Part shown: positions 15,567-24,093 of the stretch, in pieces
Layout: the number at the start of each line of letters is the position of its first letter
How positions within the stretch are numbered: position 1 is the first letter of the stretch
NCBI GenBank assembly: GCA_031292515.1
Contig: JARLGZ010000054.1
Location: 186,001-250,000, forward strand
DNA from: Puia sp.
GTDB lineage: Bacteria > Bacteroidota > Bacteroidia > Chitinophagales > Chitinophagaceae
DNA: 64,000 nucleotides
Direction: 5' to 3'
The notes under the pieces: model-generated
Database searches by the model: none
What the model was told of the DNA's origin: nothing
The model's input: only the letters and a program-made list of their open reading frames with translations
Made by a program: the position numbers and the translations under genes

Positions 15567-17945
15567 ATGATCAGTAACCGGATTTTTAAAAGATCATTTC
15601 TATCCGCAATCTTGATTTTCAGGCTGGCTGCGGCTTGCTTTGCACAGGACCCGCATACCATTCGGTTGCGGAATGACAGTCTCCTGGTAGAGATACATCC
15701 TGGATCTTTTGCCCTGTCTTTTATCGACCGGGAGGGTATACGCTACCCTGTTTCCGCCGGGCGGCAAAAGGAGCAAGCCGGAAATATACAATCGGACGCT
15801 TTACACGCCCAATGGGATCTTGCGGGGACAGGGAATAGTGTCCGTATTGACCTGAAGAACGATTACCTGGAAGTGACGATCCGGGCCAGCGAAGCGTCCG
15901 TGTTCACCTGGCCGGAGATCTTACCGGCCACCCCTGCCGGGGCCTCATCGCGCACCGGCGTCTCGTCCGGCCCCGATGCCTTCACGATTCCCTTGCACGA
16001 GGGAAAATATATCCCGGCAAGAGATCCTCAATGGGTGGATTATCTCTCTCATCACGGTCCGTATTCCGGTTTACAGGATTTCTCCATGCAGTTCTTCGCG
16101 GCGGATTTCGGCAGGCGTTCGGTGTTGTATATCATTGAAAACTCCTTCAACAACGAGCTCGAATTCAACAATCGCGGGGGAGCGCTGGGGCTGCGCTTCC
16201 GTCATGAGTTCCCGGCCACCGTAAAGTACAAGCAATACGGTTTCAGAATTTATCTCACACGGAATAACACGGTTACGATTGCAAAAACCTACAGGAACTA
16301 TATTCTCGAAAAAGGAAGGTTTACCACGCTCGAAGAAAAGGCCGCTAAAAACCCCAATATACGAAAGCTCTACGGCGCCCCCTTTATTTATATCTGGAAT
16401 TCGGCGTTCCTCGGCAGTGATGACGTTACCGACTGGAGCGCTTTCAGGGAATATCTCGTAAAGGAATCGGGAGCCGTAACGGACAATCCGACGAAGTATA
16501 TACTGGGTCTGTTTAAAACCGGACAATGGGGACAGGAATTTTTAAAACAGTGGAACGACTTCGCAAAGGGACCATGGATCATTCACTATCATCGGGACCT
16601 GTTTGCAAAAGCGCTGGATGAAGCCATGCATAGCCTGGAGTTCGCGAACGGAGAGGTATGGAAAGGGCTTTCACTTGACGAGGAAAGCCGGCAACTGATA
16701 AACGATGCCGGTCATTTGACGGTGTCGGCCTCCTACCGGCTGAACGAGTTGCTTCTTTACAGGGCCTATTCCCGTTTCCTGCGGCCCATAAGTGACTGGG
16801 GAGGAGCCCCGCTATCCCTGCTCGATGAATTGAAATCGGCGGGTATTAAAAATGCGTGGCTGGGAATGAGTGACGATTGGGTACAGGGGGAAGTGCACCT
16901 GGATTTTGTCCGCAAGGCGCGGGACATGGGTTACCTGATCGGACCCTATGACTCCTACCACAGTATGCATGTTCCGGGCAAGGAGAAATGGCTGACCGCA
17001 AAATTCGACGACACGACACTCTACCAACGTGCCTATGTAATGAAGAAGAACGGGCAACCCAGTACGGGCTTCCTGGGCCTGGGCCGGCATCTGAATCCAA
17101 TGCTTGTCTTCCCGGCCGTGGAAGACCGGCTTCGTAAAATAATGAAGGCGACCGACGGCCAATTTAATTCCTGGTTCATAGATTGCGATGCGACGGGAGA
17201 GTTTTTTGACGACTACACACCGGGAAGAATGACGAACCAGCAGCAGGATCTGGAAGCCCGTCTGCAACGCATGGCCTGGATACGGGATACTTACAACCTG
17301 GTAATCGGCTCCGAAGACGGAAACGATTTTGCTTCGCAGACCCTCGCATTTGGTCACGGAATGGTGACGCCGGTCGTTGAGTGGAACGACCCTGACTTAC
17401 GGACCAATAAGCAATCTCCCTATTTCCTGGGCGGCTATTTTTCCAATTCGGGAGGCATACCGCCGAGATACGTAAAACAGGTACCAGTCAAGAAAAAATA
17501 TCAATACATCTATTTTGACAACCGCTTCAACGTACCGCTATTTCAATTGGTCTACAACAATTCGGAGATCACCACGCATCATTGGGAGTGGGGCAGCCTG
17601 AAGGCGCCCGGCGAGATCATCAATACGGAACTGAAGGAAATATTGTACAACGTCCCGCCACTATATCACCTCGACAAGAAATACTGGGCACTCTTTAAAG
17701 ATGAGATCAGTAAGCAGATCAGGGTGTTTTCAACAACGCATCCCATCGCCATCCGGCAGGAGATGACGGATTTCTCGTGGATCAGCCAGGACCGGATGGT
17801 GCAAATGACGCGTTTTGGGAATGTTTTGGAGATTGTGGCTAACTTCGGACCCCAACCTTTCACGTATAGCGGCAAGGTCATCCCGGAACACGGATTGCTC
17901 ATTCATCATCTGGACACAGGGGCTTATGCGGTTTATAAACCTTGA
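15567..17945 (+). CDS. Putative exported glycoside hydrolase, distantly GH101/GH129-like
   Basis: A 792-aa secreted protein. The ATG at 15567 (MISNRIFKRSFLSAILIF) starts the signal peptide; in-frame TTG/ATG codons at 15531 and 15537 lie further upstream. An N-terminal beta-sandwich-like part (to about 270) is followed by a probable TIM barrel: YIWNSAFLGSDDVTDW, NAWLGMSDDW, GPYDSYHSMH, NSWFIDCDATGEFFDDY and VIGSEDGNDFASQTLAFGHG. A final beta-rich domain follows. The Asp in FIDCDATGE and the Glu/Asp in GSEDGND look like catalytic carboxylates. The layout recalls GH101/GH129 alpha-N-acetylgalactosaminidases and related uncharacterised families, but I cannot place it in a numbered family with confidence. 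An operator-like inverted repeat lies just upstream. Confidence 0.55.
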   Translation: MISNRIFKRSFLSAILIFRLAAACFAQDPHTIRLRNDSLLVEIHPGSFALSFIDREGIRYPVSAGRQKEQAGNIQSDALHAQWDLAGTGNSVRIDLKNDYLEVTIRASEASVFTWPEILPATPAGASSRTGVSSGPDAFTIPLHEGKYIPARDPQWVDYLSHHGPYSGLQDFSMQFFAADFGRRSVLYIIENSFNNELEFNNRGGALGLRFRHEFPATVKYKQYGFRIYLTRNNTVTIAKTYRNYILEKGRFTTLEEKAAKNPNIRKLYGAPFIYIWNSAFLGSDDVTDWSAFREYLVKESGAVTDNPTKYILGLFKTGQWGQEFLKQWNDFAKGPWIIHYHRDLFAKALDEAMHSLEFANGEVWKGLSLDEESRQLINDAGHLTVSASYRLNELLLYRAYSRFLRPISDWGGAPLSLLDELKSAGIKNAWLGMSDDWVQGEVHLDFVRKARDMGYLIGPYDSYHSMHVPGKEKWLTAKFDDTTLYQRAYVMKKNGQPSTGFLGLGRHLNPMLVFPAVEDRLRKIMKATDGQFNSWFIDCDATGEFFDDYTPGRMTNQQQDLEARLQRMAWIRDTYNLVIGSEDGNDFASQTLAFGHGMVTPVVEWNDPDLRTNKQSPYFLGGYFSNSGGIPPRYVKQVPVKKKYQYIYFDNRFNVPLFQLVYNNSEITTHHWEWGSLKAPGEIINTELKEILYNVPPLYHLDKKYWALFKDEISKQIRVFSTTHPIAIRQEMTDFSWISQDRMVQMTRFGNVLEIVANFGPQPFTYSGKVIPEHGLLIHHLDTGAYAVYKP

Positions 17946-17993
17946 CGGACAAGATTCAGTCCCCGGGTTCTTTTCTCCGGGCTGCCGCCGTGT

Positions 17994-19829
17994 CTATGAT
18001 CCCCTTTGCCGCTTTCGGACCCACCGGAAATACAGGAACAGGCCCAGCGCCACCATAAAGATCTGCGCCGCCGCCCAGAACATCGTGCTTGCATCTTTTG
18101 CCCACTTGCCGATCCCTCCCAGGAATTCGTGTTTGTGCAGAAATGCGAAACTATATCCTTCCAATTTGTCCCGGTCATTTACACGGGCCGACAGACTACC
18201 GGTTGCCGTCTCCACGTAGTAACATTCATGGCTATTTTGTGGATAGGCCACTTGCCAGACAGGCAGGCGTTTATTGGTGAAGTTATAGTCCCCATCGAAC
18301 TTGGTGATCTGTTTTGTCGAGATGATATCCGTGGCCGGATACCCGCTGAATCCGGTAGCCAGCCAATCCGCATACCGGCGTTCCCCCTCTTCCAGCACCG
18401 ATCCGTCCGTCGCGTTCACAAATGTCACGACCGGCGACGGTACCCGCCTATCTCTCATCAGGTCCCTGCCCGCCGTCTTTGACCCCGAAGAATTGTCCGT
18501 ATTTCCGGAAGAGCCGCCCCTCTTTCCGGAGAAACTATCCGTCTTTTCGAGGGCGCTATTCCTCTTTCCGGAAGAGCTATCCGTCTTTCCAAAGGAGTTG
18601 CCCGGTTTTCCGAAGGAACTGCCCGGTTTTTCCGGCGTCGTTACCCGCCAATAACGGCCTGTCTCTATCCTTGCCACGCTGATTGCGATCAGCGGACCAT
18701 GGGCGGCCACGGCCAGCGCGTGGTAATCGAACCGCATATCCCGCGCGGCAAAGCGGTTCTTTACGAAATATCGGTCACGGGTATCTTCCTTTAGCTTGTA
18801 CAAAGCATGGTACCCGCCGCTAAAGCTGAACATCAGCGTGAAAAGGGAGATGACGACCGCCGTATACCGATGATTCCGCCGCGCCCGGGTATAGCCCTTG
18901 CCCGGGACCTTTTTGCTCCGCGTGGAAAAGAAGATATAGATCCCCAGCACCGTCGTCAGAAAGGCTGTCGCCATCAGCAGGAACATCGCGACCTGTTTCC
19001 CCTGCCCCAGAAAGTCCAGCCATTGGTAGGTATGGATATACTGAAACAGGCGGTTAAAGCCTGCCCGGCGATTGTCCACCGCAAAGGAGAACCGATCCTG
19101 CACGGTCTCCACATACACCCGTATGCCGTCCGGCCTTTCGAAGGAGACCTTATAGACCGGCAGCAGCCGGTTGATCGCGTTATATTCCTCGTCGAACCGG
19201 GTGAGCCTGATCGCGTTCAGCACTTTGCTGCCCGGGGCATTCAGAACCGAAGACGTCGCCGTACCGCAACAGTCATGTATCTCCGGAGAAGCCTCGCCGT
19301 TCATCACCATCGGCATCCCGGGATGCATCTTCATCGACGCACCGGTCTGCATTGCCGTCGACACACCAGCCTGCTCTTTGCTTCCCTCCACATCCGAAGA
19401 TCCGGGATTGGTTTCTCTTCCCGAAGAGGCAGAATGAATCCTGTTCTGCCCCGGTCCCTCCAGGAACTGCCGGGCCAGCCATTGCGCATAGATCCAGTCT
19501 CCCTTTGATAAGATCCTGCCGGTCCGGGTGCTCAGATAGACGGGTACATCCTTCTCCTCCCGTTGCACCTGGTAAAACCAGTTCGTGTCGATATGGACGA
19601 TCCGGAACTGGCTGATGCTGTCGATATGATTACTATCCAACGCCGCCTGCAGGGATAGGAGTAACTGGCTGCTGTCGACGACGACGGGCCGCAGCCCCTG
19701 CGTGGCCACCGAAGGCCGGATATTGGTCATGATCGGGTGCATGAAGCCGCTGGCTGCGGATAGCAACAAGGGGATGGCTATAAGCAGGGACAGGCGTCTA
19801 TGCCACTGGTAGATATTTTTTTTAAGCAT
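17994..19829 (-). CDS. PepSY-domain membrane protein with Met/His-rich and low-complexity loops
   Basis: A 611-aa inner-membrane PepSY_TM-type protein. The N-terminus (YQWHRRLSLLIAIPLLLSAASG) is the usual first helix. Further helices are near 260-290 (VAMFLLMATAFLTTVLGIYIFF), 310-335 and the C-terminus (MFWAAAQIFMVALGLFLYF). Two PepSY-like repeats are visible by the paired TRFDEEYNAINRLLPVYKV and TKFDGDYNFTNKRLPVWQV. Odd parts are a loop near residues 160-190 with MKMHPGMPMVMNG and HDCCG, a likely soft-metal site, and a Ser/Gly/Lys repeat near 395-450. It is downstream of a TonB receptor and two small Cys-rich proteins, which suggests metal (perhaps copper) handling. The metal is inferred. 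Confidence 0.85.
   Translation of the reverse strand: MLKKNIYQWHRRLSLLIAIPLLLSAASGFMHPIMTNIRPSVATQGLRPVVVDSSQLLLSLQAALDSNHIDSISQFRIVHIDTNWFYQVQREEKDVPVYLSTRTGRILSKGDWIYAQWLARQFLEGPGQNRIHSASSGRETNPGSSDVEGSKEQAGVSTAMQTGASMKMHPGMPMVMNGEASPEIHDCCGTATSSVLNAPGSKVLNAIRLTRFDEEYNAINRLLPVYKVSFERPDGIRVYVETVQDRFSFAVDNRRAGFNRLFQYIHTYQWLDFLGQGKQVAMFLLMATAFLTTVLGIYIFFSTRSKKVPGKGYTRARRNHRYTAVVISLFTLMFSFSGGYHALYKLKEDTRDRYFVKNRFAARDMRFDYHALAVAAHGPLIAISVARIETGRYWRVTTPEKPGSSFGKPGNSFGKTDSSSGKRNSALEKTDSFSGKRGGSSGNTDNSSGSKTAGRDLMRDRRVPSPVVTFVNATDGSVLEEGERRYADWLATGFSGYPATDIISTKQITKFDGDYNFTNKRLPVWQVAYPQNSHECYYVETATGSLSARVNDRDKLEGYSFAFLHKHEFLGGIGKWAKDASTMFWAAAQIFMVALGLFLYFRWVRKRQRGS
18482..18640 (-). repeat. Tandem repeat coding Ser/Gly/Lys-rich linker in the PepSY protein
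   Basis: Copies of a word related to ctttccggaagagctatccgt recur with a period near 15-30 bp inside the PepSY reading frame. They code units such as GNSFGKTDSSSGKR. The frame is kept throughout. The linker lies in a periplasmic loop. Confidence 0.65.
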
Positions 19830-19845
19830 GGTTTCTGTTTTAAGA

Positions 19846-19876
19846 CAGGATGCCCGGGTTGCCCCTGGGCATCCTG
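19846..19876 (-). promoter_or_regulatory. Intercistronic stem-loop between TonB receptor and PepSY genes
   Basis: Perfect 10-bp arms CAGGATGCCC / GGGCATCCTG with an 11-nt loop lie in the 63-bp gap between the receptor stop and the PepSY start. On the transcribed strand no T-tract follows, so it more likely tunes mRNA stability or lowers downstream expression than ends transcription. Confidence 0.5.
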
Positions 19877-19892
19877 GTTTGAATGAATAGGA

Positions 19893-22235
19893 TTATTGGC
19901 CGAAACGGTAGGTCAGTCCCAGTGTCAGCGCCCGGGGATCCCCCAACTGATAGGTATAAGCTGCCGATCCACCCGATACCGAGACCTGTGAAACCGTCGA
20001 ATAATATTCGTTGAAGACATTCAGCGCATTCACCCAGATCTCGAAATGTGGAATCTGGTAGCCGGCCCGCACATTGGCCACGTTGAATCCGTCATAAGTA
20101 TATTGTTGCAGGTTGTCCATAAAATACCTGCCAACCCGCTGCCACTCTGCCGATAGCCGAAGGCCTTTCAAAGCATGAGGCTTCCAGGTCACCTGTGCGC
20201 TGCCAAAGAAATGGGGCGCATCGGCCATCTCCTTGCCGCTATAGTCTACACCCGACGATATATAATTGACAAATTCATGTTTGGCGTTGGACGCGGAGAC
20301 GCGGATCAGCCAGTCCTTCGCGGGACGACAGGTCAGACCGTATTCCAGGCCCTTATGCCTGGTACGACCCGCATTTTGCGATTGAGAGATGCCGCTGGGC
20401 AGTTTCACATTGATGATCTCGTTGGTGCCGTTCATCAGGTAGGCGCTCCAATCCACATACAGGCGGTTACCAACCAGCGAAAGCCAGCCACCGACCTCAT
20501 AACTGCGAAAGGTCTGCGGGTCGAGATAGGTATTATTCCCCGTCTTGCCAAAGACATCGGTGATTTGCGGCGGAACATATCCTTCGCTGTAGTTACCATA
20601 GAAACCGACGCCTTTATAGTTATAGGTGAAGCCGATCTTAGGCGCCACTTTCCCATAATTGGTGACCGTGGACGGTCCCCCCGTTACCAATGTACCCGGC
20701 AGATAGTTTACAAATACATATTGGAACGCATCGTAACGAAGGGCGGTAATGACCCGGAACCCTTTGAACGGAGAGAACTCATAGTCGGCGTAGCTGCCGA
20801 AATCCGTCACAAACGTCTTGTAATTCGCTAATACGGAGTCCGGGGACGTATAGGACGTATAGTTCACAAACCCATTGGCATTTTTCTTCTGTACCCAGAT
20901 AAAGTTCTCGTTGAATGTCTGGGGATTCAGTTCCGCGTTCAGCCCGAGAACCAGCTTGCTGTCCAGGAATTTGAATTTTTGGATATGCTGCAGGTACAAA
21001 CCATATGACTTGAACGCATTATCGTTGATATTTCCGGTGGCCGTGTCGGGGGATACCGGGTTCGAGGGTTTATTCCCCGTATGATAGCTGCCGATCTGGT
21101 AGCTGGGATTCTGTATTACCGAATTATTGCGGAACATGAAGGTAGCGGTCGTGCTGCTGTGATCGTTCCAGCTATGCGTCAGCACCGATTTCCCGCGGAA
21201 GGCAAATACCTTCCGGTAGGTGAAGAAGGTCTGCGCCGAATAGTTCCTGGAGGCGAAATGGGTGCTATCCAGCGAACCATACATGTCGCTTTTGTAATCC
21301 ACATAGGTCACGCTATTCGACCAGGTTGTGTTATTGTCGATGTGATAGTCCAGCCGGTAGGTGGAAGCGGATTTATGGAAGTCGCTATACTGGATGGGGC
21401 CATTCGTCTGGTTGGCATAATACCCGCTGGCGATAAAACCCAGCTTGCCCCAGCTGGTTCCGACCTGCGCATCGACCCGCCGGTAACCCTGGTCGTTCCC
21501 CTGCACGCCGAGATACCCGTCGGTATAAACGGGAGGAGCCTGGGTGATGAGGTTGACGACGCCACCGATTGCCTCCGCGCCATATAGCGAAGACGCGGGC
21601 CCCTTGATGACCTCCAGACGCTGAGCGGCCGCCATATTCATTTCCAGCAGGGCATTGTGATTGAAGACTGCCGAGGTTCGGATCGGTATGCCGTCTTCCA
21701 GGTAGAGGAATAGGTTGTTGGTGCTCATCGGCTGACGGATGCTCATCTCGTGCTGTTCGTTGCCGAGATTGATCATGTTGACCCCGCTCACCTGGTTGAG
21801 CAGAAAATCCAGTCGTTGCGCCTTGGTCTCCTGGATAGTCTGCTTGCCGATGGTAGCGATGGCGATCGGCGATTCGGTACGTTTCTGCGCGGTACGATTG
21901 CCGGAAACGACGATTTCCTGCAGGCGATTGTCCGAGGGCGTTAAGGCTATCGACAATTTGGTCGCCTGCAGACGGATCGTCCGGGGATTATGACCGGTAG
22001 CCGAAACGACCAGTTCGGCATTGTCTTCCGCCATCAGCGTAAACGTTCCGGAAGCATCGGTGCTGGTTCCCCGGGCCTCGCCCCGGATGGTGACAGAAGC
22101 TCCTCCGATGGCTTCTTTCGTGACGGCGTCAAATACTTTTCCTGATATGGAGACTGACTGTCCCCGGCTGTCGATGGAAAATAGCAGGCTGATAAACAAT
22201 GCCAATGCGGCGATGCCCGTATGATACGATTTCAT
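19893..22235 (-). CDS. TonB-dependent outer-membrane receptor, metal-uptake type
   Basis: A 780-aa outer-membrane transporter. It has a signal peptide (MKSYHTGIAALALFISLLFS), a carboxypeptidase-regulatory-like domain (about 28-105, SISGKVFDAVTKEAIGGASV), a plug (LDFLLNQVSGVNMINLGNEQ; RLEVIKGPASSLYGAEAIGG; VVNLITQ, the BtuB/siderophore-type plug end), and a barrel ending LGLTYRFGQ. It lacks a SusD partner and is followed by a PepSY protein, so a metal or metal chelate is the likely ligand. It is preceded on the same strand by two small Cys-rich proteins. A nested stem-loop lies in the 126-bp leader. The ligand is not readable from sequence. Confidence 0.88.
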   Translation of the reverse strand: MKSYHTGIAALALFISLLFSIDSRGQSVSISGKVFDAVTKEAIGGASVTIRGEARGTSTDASGTFTLMAEDNAELVVSATGHNPRTIRLQATKLSIALTPSDNRLQEIVVSGNRTAQKRTESPIAIATIGKQTIQETKAQRLDFLLNQVSGVNMINLGNEQHEMSIRQPMSTNNLFLYLEDGIPIRTSAVFNHNALLEMNMAAAQRLEVIKGPASSLYGAEAIGGVVNLITQAPPVYTDGYLGVQGNDQGYRRVDAQVGTSWGKLGFIASGYYANQTNGPIQYSDFHKSASTYRLDYHIDNNTTWSNSVTYVDYKSDMYGSLDSTHFASRNYSAQTFFTYRKVFAFRGKSVLTHSWNDHSSTTATFMFRNNSVIQNPSYQIGSYHTGNKPSNPVSPDTATGNINDNAFKSYGLYLQHIQKFKFLDSKLVLGLNAELNPQTFNENFIWVQKKNANGFVNYTSYTSPDSVLANYKTFVTDFGSYADYEFSPFKGFRVITALRYDAFQYVFVNYLPGTLVTGGPSTVTNYGKVAPKIGFTYNYKGVGFYGNYSEGYVPPQITDVFGKTGNNTYLDPQTFRSYEVGGWLSLVGNRLYVDWSAYLMNGTNEIINVKLPSGISQSQNAGRTRHKGLEYGLTCRPAKDWLIRVSASNAKHEFVNYISSGVDYSGKEMADAPHFFGSAQVTWKPHALKGLRLSAEWQRVGRYFMDNLQQYTYDGFNVANVRAGYQIPHFEIWVNALNVFNEYYSTVSQVSVSGGSAAYTYQLGDPRALTLGLTYRFGQ

Positions 22236-22275
22236 TTTTTTGTGTTGTTTTGATTCTTATCTGGAATGTATAGAC

Positions 22276-22328
22276 CTATGACAGGGACCTTCCCGGCAGG
22301 CATAAAATATCCTGCCTGCCTGTCATAG
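22276..22328 (-). promoter_or_regulatory. Nested stem-loop in the leader of the TonB receptor
   Basis: Outer arms CTATGACAGG / CCTGTCATAG pair perfectly over 10 bp, and an inner GGCAGG / CCTGCC pair closes on an AT-rich loop (cataaaatat). The element ends about 40 bp before the receptor start codon and follows the upstream small gene. It could be a processing signal, attenuator or protein-bound RNA. No known riboswitch consensus was recognised. Confidence 0.5.
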
Positions 22329-22361
22329 CGGGAAAATTAAAAACAGGAAAGAGCAGGAAGA

Positions 22362-22733
22362 TCAATCCGGGGGATGGAAACAAAAAAGAGATCGATCAAA
22401 TGTCCTGTTATCCGACACGCAGGGCGCACGTCGTATAAGGGAAGAGACAAAGCGGAAAATGCTGAAATCGCCGGTTATGTGTTGGAAAAGTATCTCCTCT
22501 CTGGTTTCGCTCTTTTTCTCCGGGACGCCTTTGTCTGTATCCTCATCCCGTGCGATTTTTTTATGTAGCTGGCAACTGCCATGACAATGCATTTCCGGTT
22601 TGTCTCTGTTTTCGCAGAGCGTCCGGGCAATATAATCCCTGTTTGCATAGAAGTCCAGCAGGATCACCACCTTACTGAATGATTGAATCAGTATGGGCAG
22701 CAACAGGAATAGCGCTGTACATTGTTTTCGCAT
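22362..22733 (-). CDS. Small Cys/His-motif membrane-anchored protein, paralog of the next gene
   Basis: A 123-aa protein from the ATG at 22733 (MRKQCTALFLLLPILIQSF, a membrane or signal segment). The core YANRDYIARTLCENRDKPEMHCHGSCQL is shared with the neighbouring gene: LCENRxKPxxxCxGxCQLxKxxAR. A charged linker (DEDTDKGVPEKKSETREE) follows, and the end FCFHPPD matches the neighbour's FFHPPSC. The spaced Cys/His residues look like a metal site facing the periplasm (inference). It lies upstream of a TonB receptor and a Met/His-rich PepSY protein on the same strand. I know of no assigned function. Confidence 0.7.
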   Translation of the reverse strand: MRKQCTALFLLLPILIQSFSKVVILLDFYANRDYIARTLCENRDKPEMHCHGSCQLHKKIARDEDTDKGVPEKKSETREEILFQHITGDFSIFRFVSSLIRRAPCVSDNRTFDRSLFCFHPPD

Positions 22734-22837
22734 AAACAATACAGGAGTCGAAGATTGGAACATATGCGGCTCTTAATCGCCTCAAACGCGATAGGCCACT
22801 GTCGGAGAAATAGGTGTCGTATAAAAAGGCGCAGTAT

Positions 22838-23212
22838 CTAACAGGAAGGGGGATGGAAAAATGAGCCGGGTTGATCGATTGGTTTTTCCACGAAGGGAAT
22901 AAAATAGGGAGTGGTCGTCACCGATGAAAAAGGAGGTTCGGAATTACGGAAAAAATGATCGCTTAACAGGATTTCGCTCCTGTTCTCCACCCGTCGCTCC
23001 GGGTTGTTTTTATCCTGGCTGTCCTGGCGGGCGAGACGTTTGCGCAACTGGCACTTTCCGCAGCAATTCAGCCCGGGTTTATTCCTGTTTTCGCAAAGGT
23101 TTTTGACAATATACTCCTGGTGGGCGTAGAAATCGACGAAAATGACAGTCCTGCTGAAGGTCATCACGGTGAAAGTCAGCAACAGAACAAATACTGTACA
23201 TTTTCTCAGCAT
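22838..23212 (-). CDS. Small Cys-motif membrane-anchored protein, paralog of the previous gene
   Basis: A 124-aa protein from the ATG at 23212 (MLRKCTVFVLLLTFTVMTF), chosen because it aligns with the start of the paralog; the frame extends to another ATG at 23251. The core YAHQEYIVKNLCENRNKPGLNCCGKCQL and KRLAR is followed by a charged linker, a variable part, and the terminal FFHPPSC. The first Cys, the CxxC-like CCGKC and the terminal HPPSC could bind a metal. It heads the likely operon 23212-17994 (two small proteins, TonB receptor, PepSY protein). The pair arose by tandem duplication. Confidence 0.7.
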   Translation of the reverse strand: MLRKCTVFVLLLTFTVMTFSRTVIFVDFYAHQEYIVKNLCENRNKPGLNCCGKCQLRKRLARQDSQDKNNPERRVENRSEILLSDHFFRNSEPPFSSVTTTPYFIPFVEKPIDQPGSFFHPPSC

Positions 23213-23293
23213 ATTGCCGGACAATTTTTTGCAAAGATATGGCCAAATCATTTTGAAATAGCCTGCGCGTCAAATTTTAATGACAATGCAAAA

Positions 23294-24022
23294 TTAGGGA
23301 TGGTAGAGTGTCGGTATCTCGATCTTCCATTTCCACAATATCGGCATTTCAAAAAGGGACAAGGCCAGCAGAGTGCCCAGCAGCGGCGCCGCCCAGTAGA
23401 GCCAGTACCCCGACCAATTCCTGCTGACGATGGCCGGACCAAAACTCCGGGCCGGGTTAGTGCTGGTGCCCGATAGTTGACCTTCCGCGCAGACCATGAT
23501 ACAATACAGGACGGGCATCAGGTATGGGGTAAAATGTTTCAACCGCTTATGACCCACGAAGAAAAAGATACCCGCTATCAGCAGGAAGCTGGTGATCGTC
23601 TCCCCGGCAAAAGCCGTGACCAGACCGCCGACGGGCGGGACGGTATTTCCGTAACCGATGCTGGCGCCCTGTTGTCCCCAAAGCAGCAGGGGGATGGCCC
23701 CGAGGGCGGCGCCGGCCATCTGGGACAGGATGAAACCCAGGGTGTGGAGGGCCGACATCTTTTTTTTCAGGAAGAAGGCGATGCTGACGATGGGGTTGAT
23801 ATGTGCGCCGCTGATCCTGCCCACAGGGGACAGGGTGATTAGGCAACCGGTAGTGCCAAAGAGAAACCCCGTCAGGGCCCTTCTTCCGGCATCCGACGGC
23901 ATCCAGGCCCTGATGGGAGACCCATCCCCATTGTTGAAGATGACGACCGATAAGCCCACCCCGACCAGAAGGGCCGTGCCAATGCATTCCGACAGGTAGA
24001 TATGGAAAGTCTTCTTCTTTAT
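23294..24022 (-). CDS. MIP-family channel (aquaporin/glycerol facilitator type) with unusual start
   Basis: Six-helix inner-membrane channel for water or small solutes. Signature loops are SGAHINPIVS (NPI in place of the usual first NPA) and SGTSTNPARSFGP. The homologous N-terminus IYLSECIGTALLVGVGLSVVIF is encoded, but no ATG, GTG or TTG precedes it in frame before a stop at 24047-24049. The first normal start (GTG at 23959) would remove half of helix 1. I therefore place the start at an ATA (24020-24022) before KKKTFHIYL; a CTG at 23995 is another option. The gene may use a rare start codon, or its start may have been lost by mutation. It is on the same strand as the M1 peptidase. Confidence 0.75.
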   Translation of the reverse strand: MKKKTFHIYLSECIGTALLVGVGLSVVIFNNGDGSPIRAWMPSDAGRRALTGFLFGTTGCLITLSPVGRISGAHINPIVSIAFFLKKKMSALHTLGFILSQMAGAALGAIPLLLWGQQGASIGYGNTVPPVGGLVTAFAGETITSFLLIAGIFFFVGHKRLKHFTPYLMPVLYCIMVCAEGQLSGTSTNPARSFGPAIVSRNWSGYWLYWAAPLLGTLLALSLFEMPILWKWKIEIPTLYHP

Positions 24023-24093
24023 GTTATTTGCTTTATGATATAGGGTTTATAAGGGCTTATATTATTCGCTTTTACGGACCCGGAAGATACGTT

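Noticed and set aside
22795-22801. GCCACTG, the conserved word of cobalamin riboswitches, upstream of a TonB receptor operon
   Set aside because: The other B12-box and core elements are not present around it, and it lies on the strand opposite to the receptor gene.
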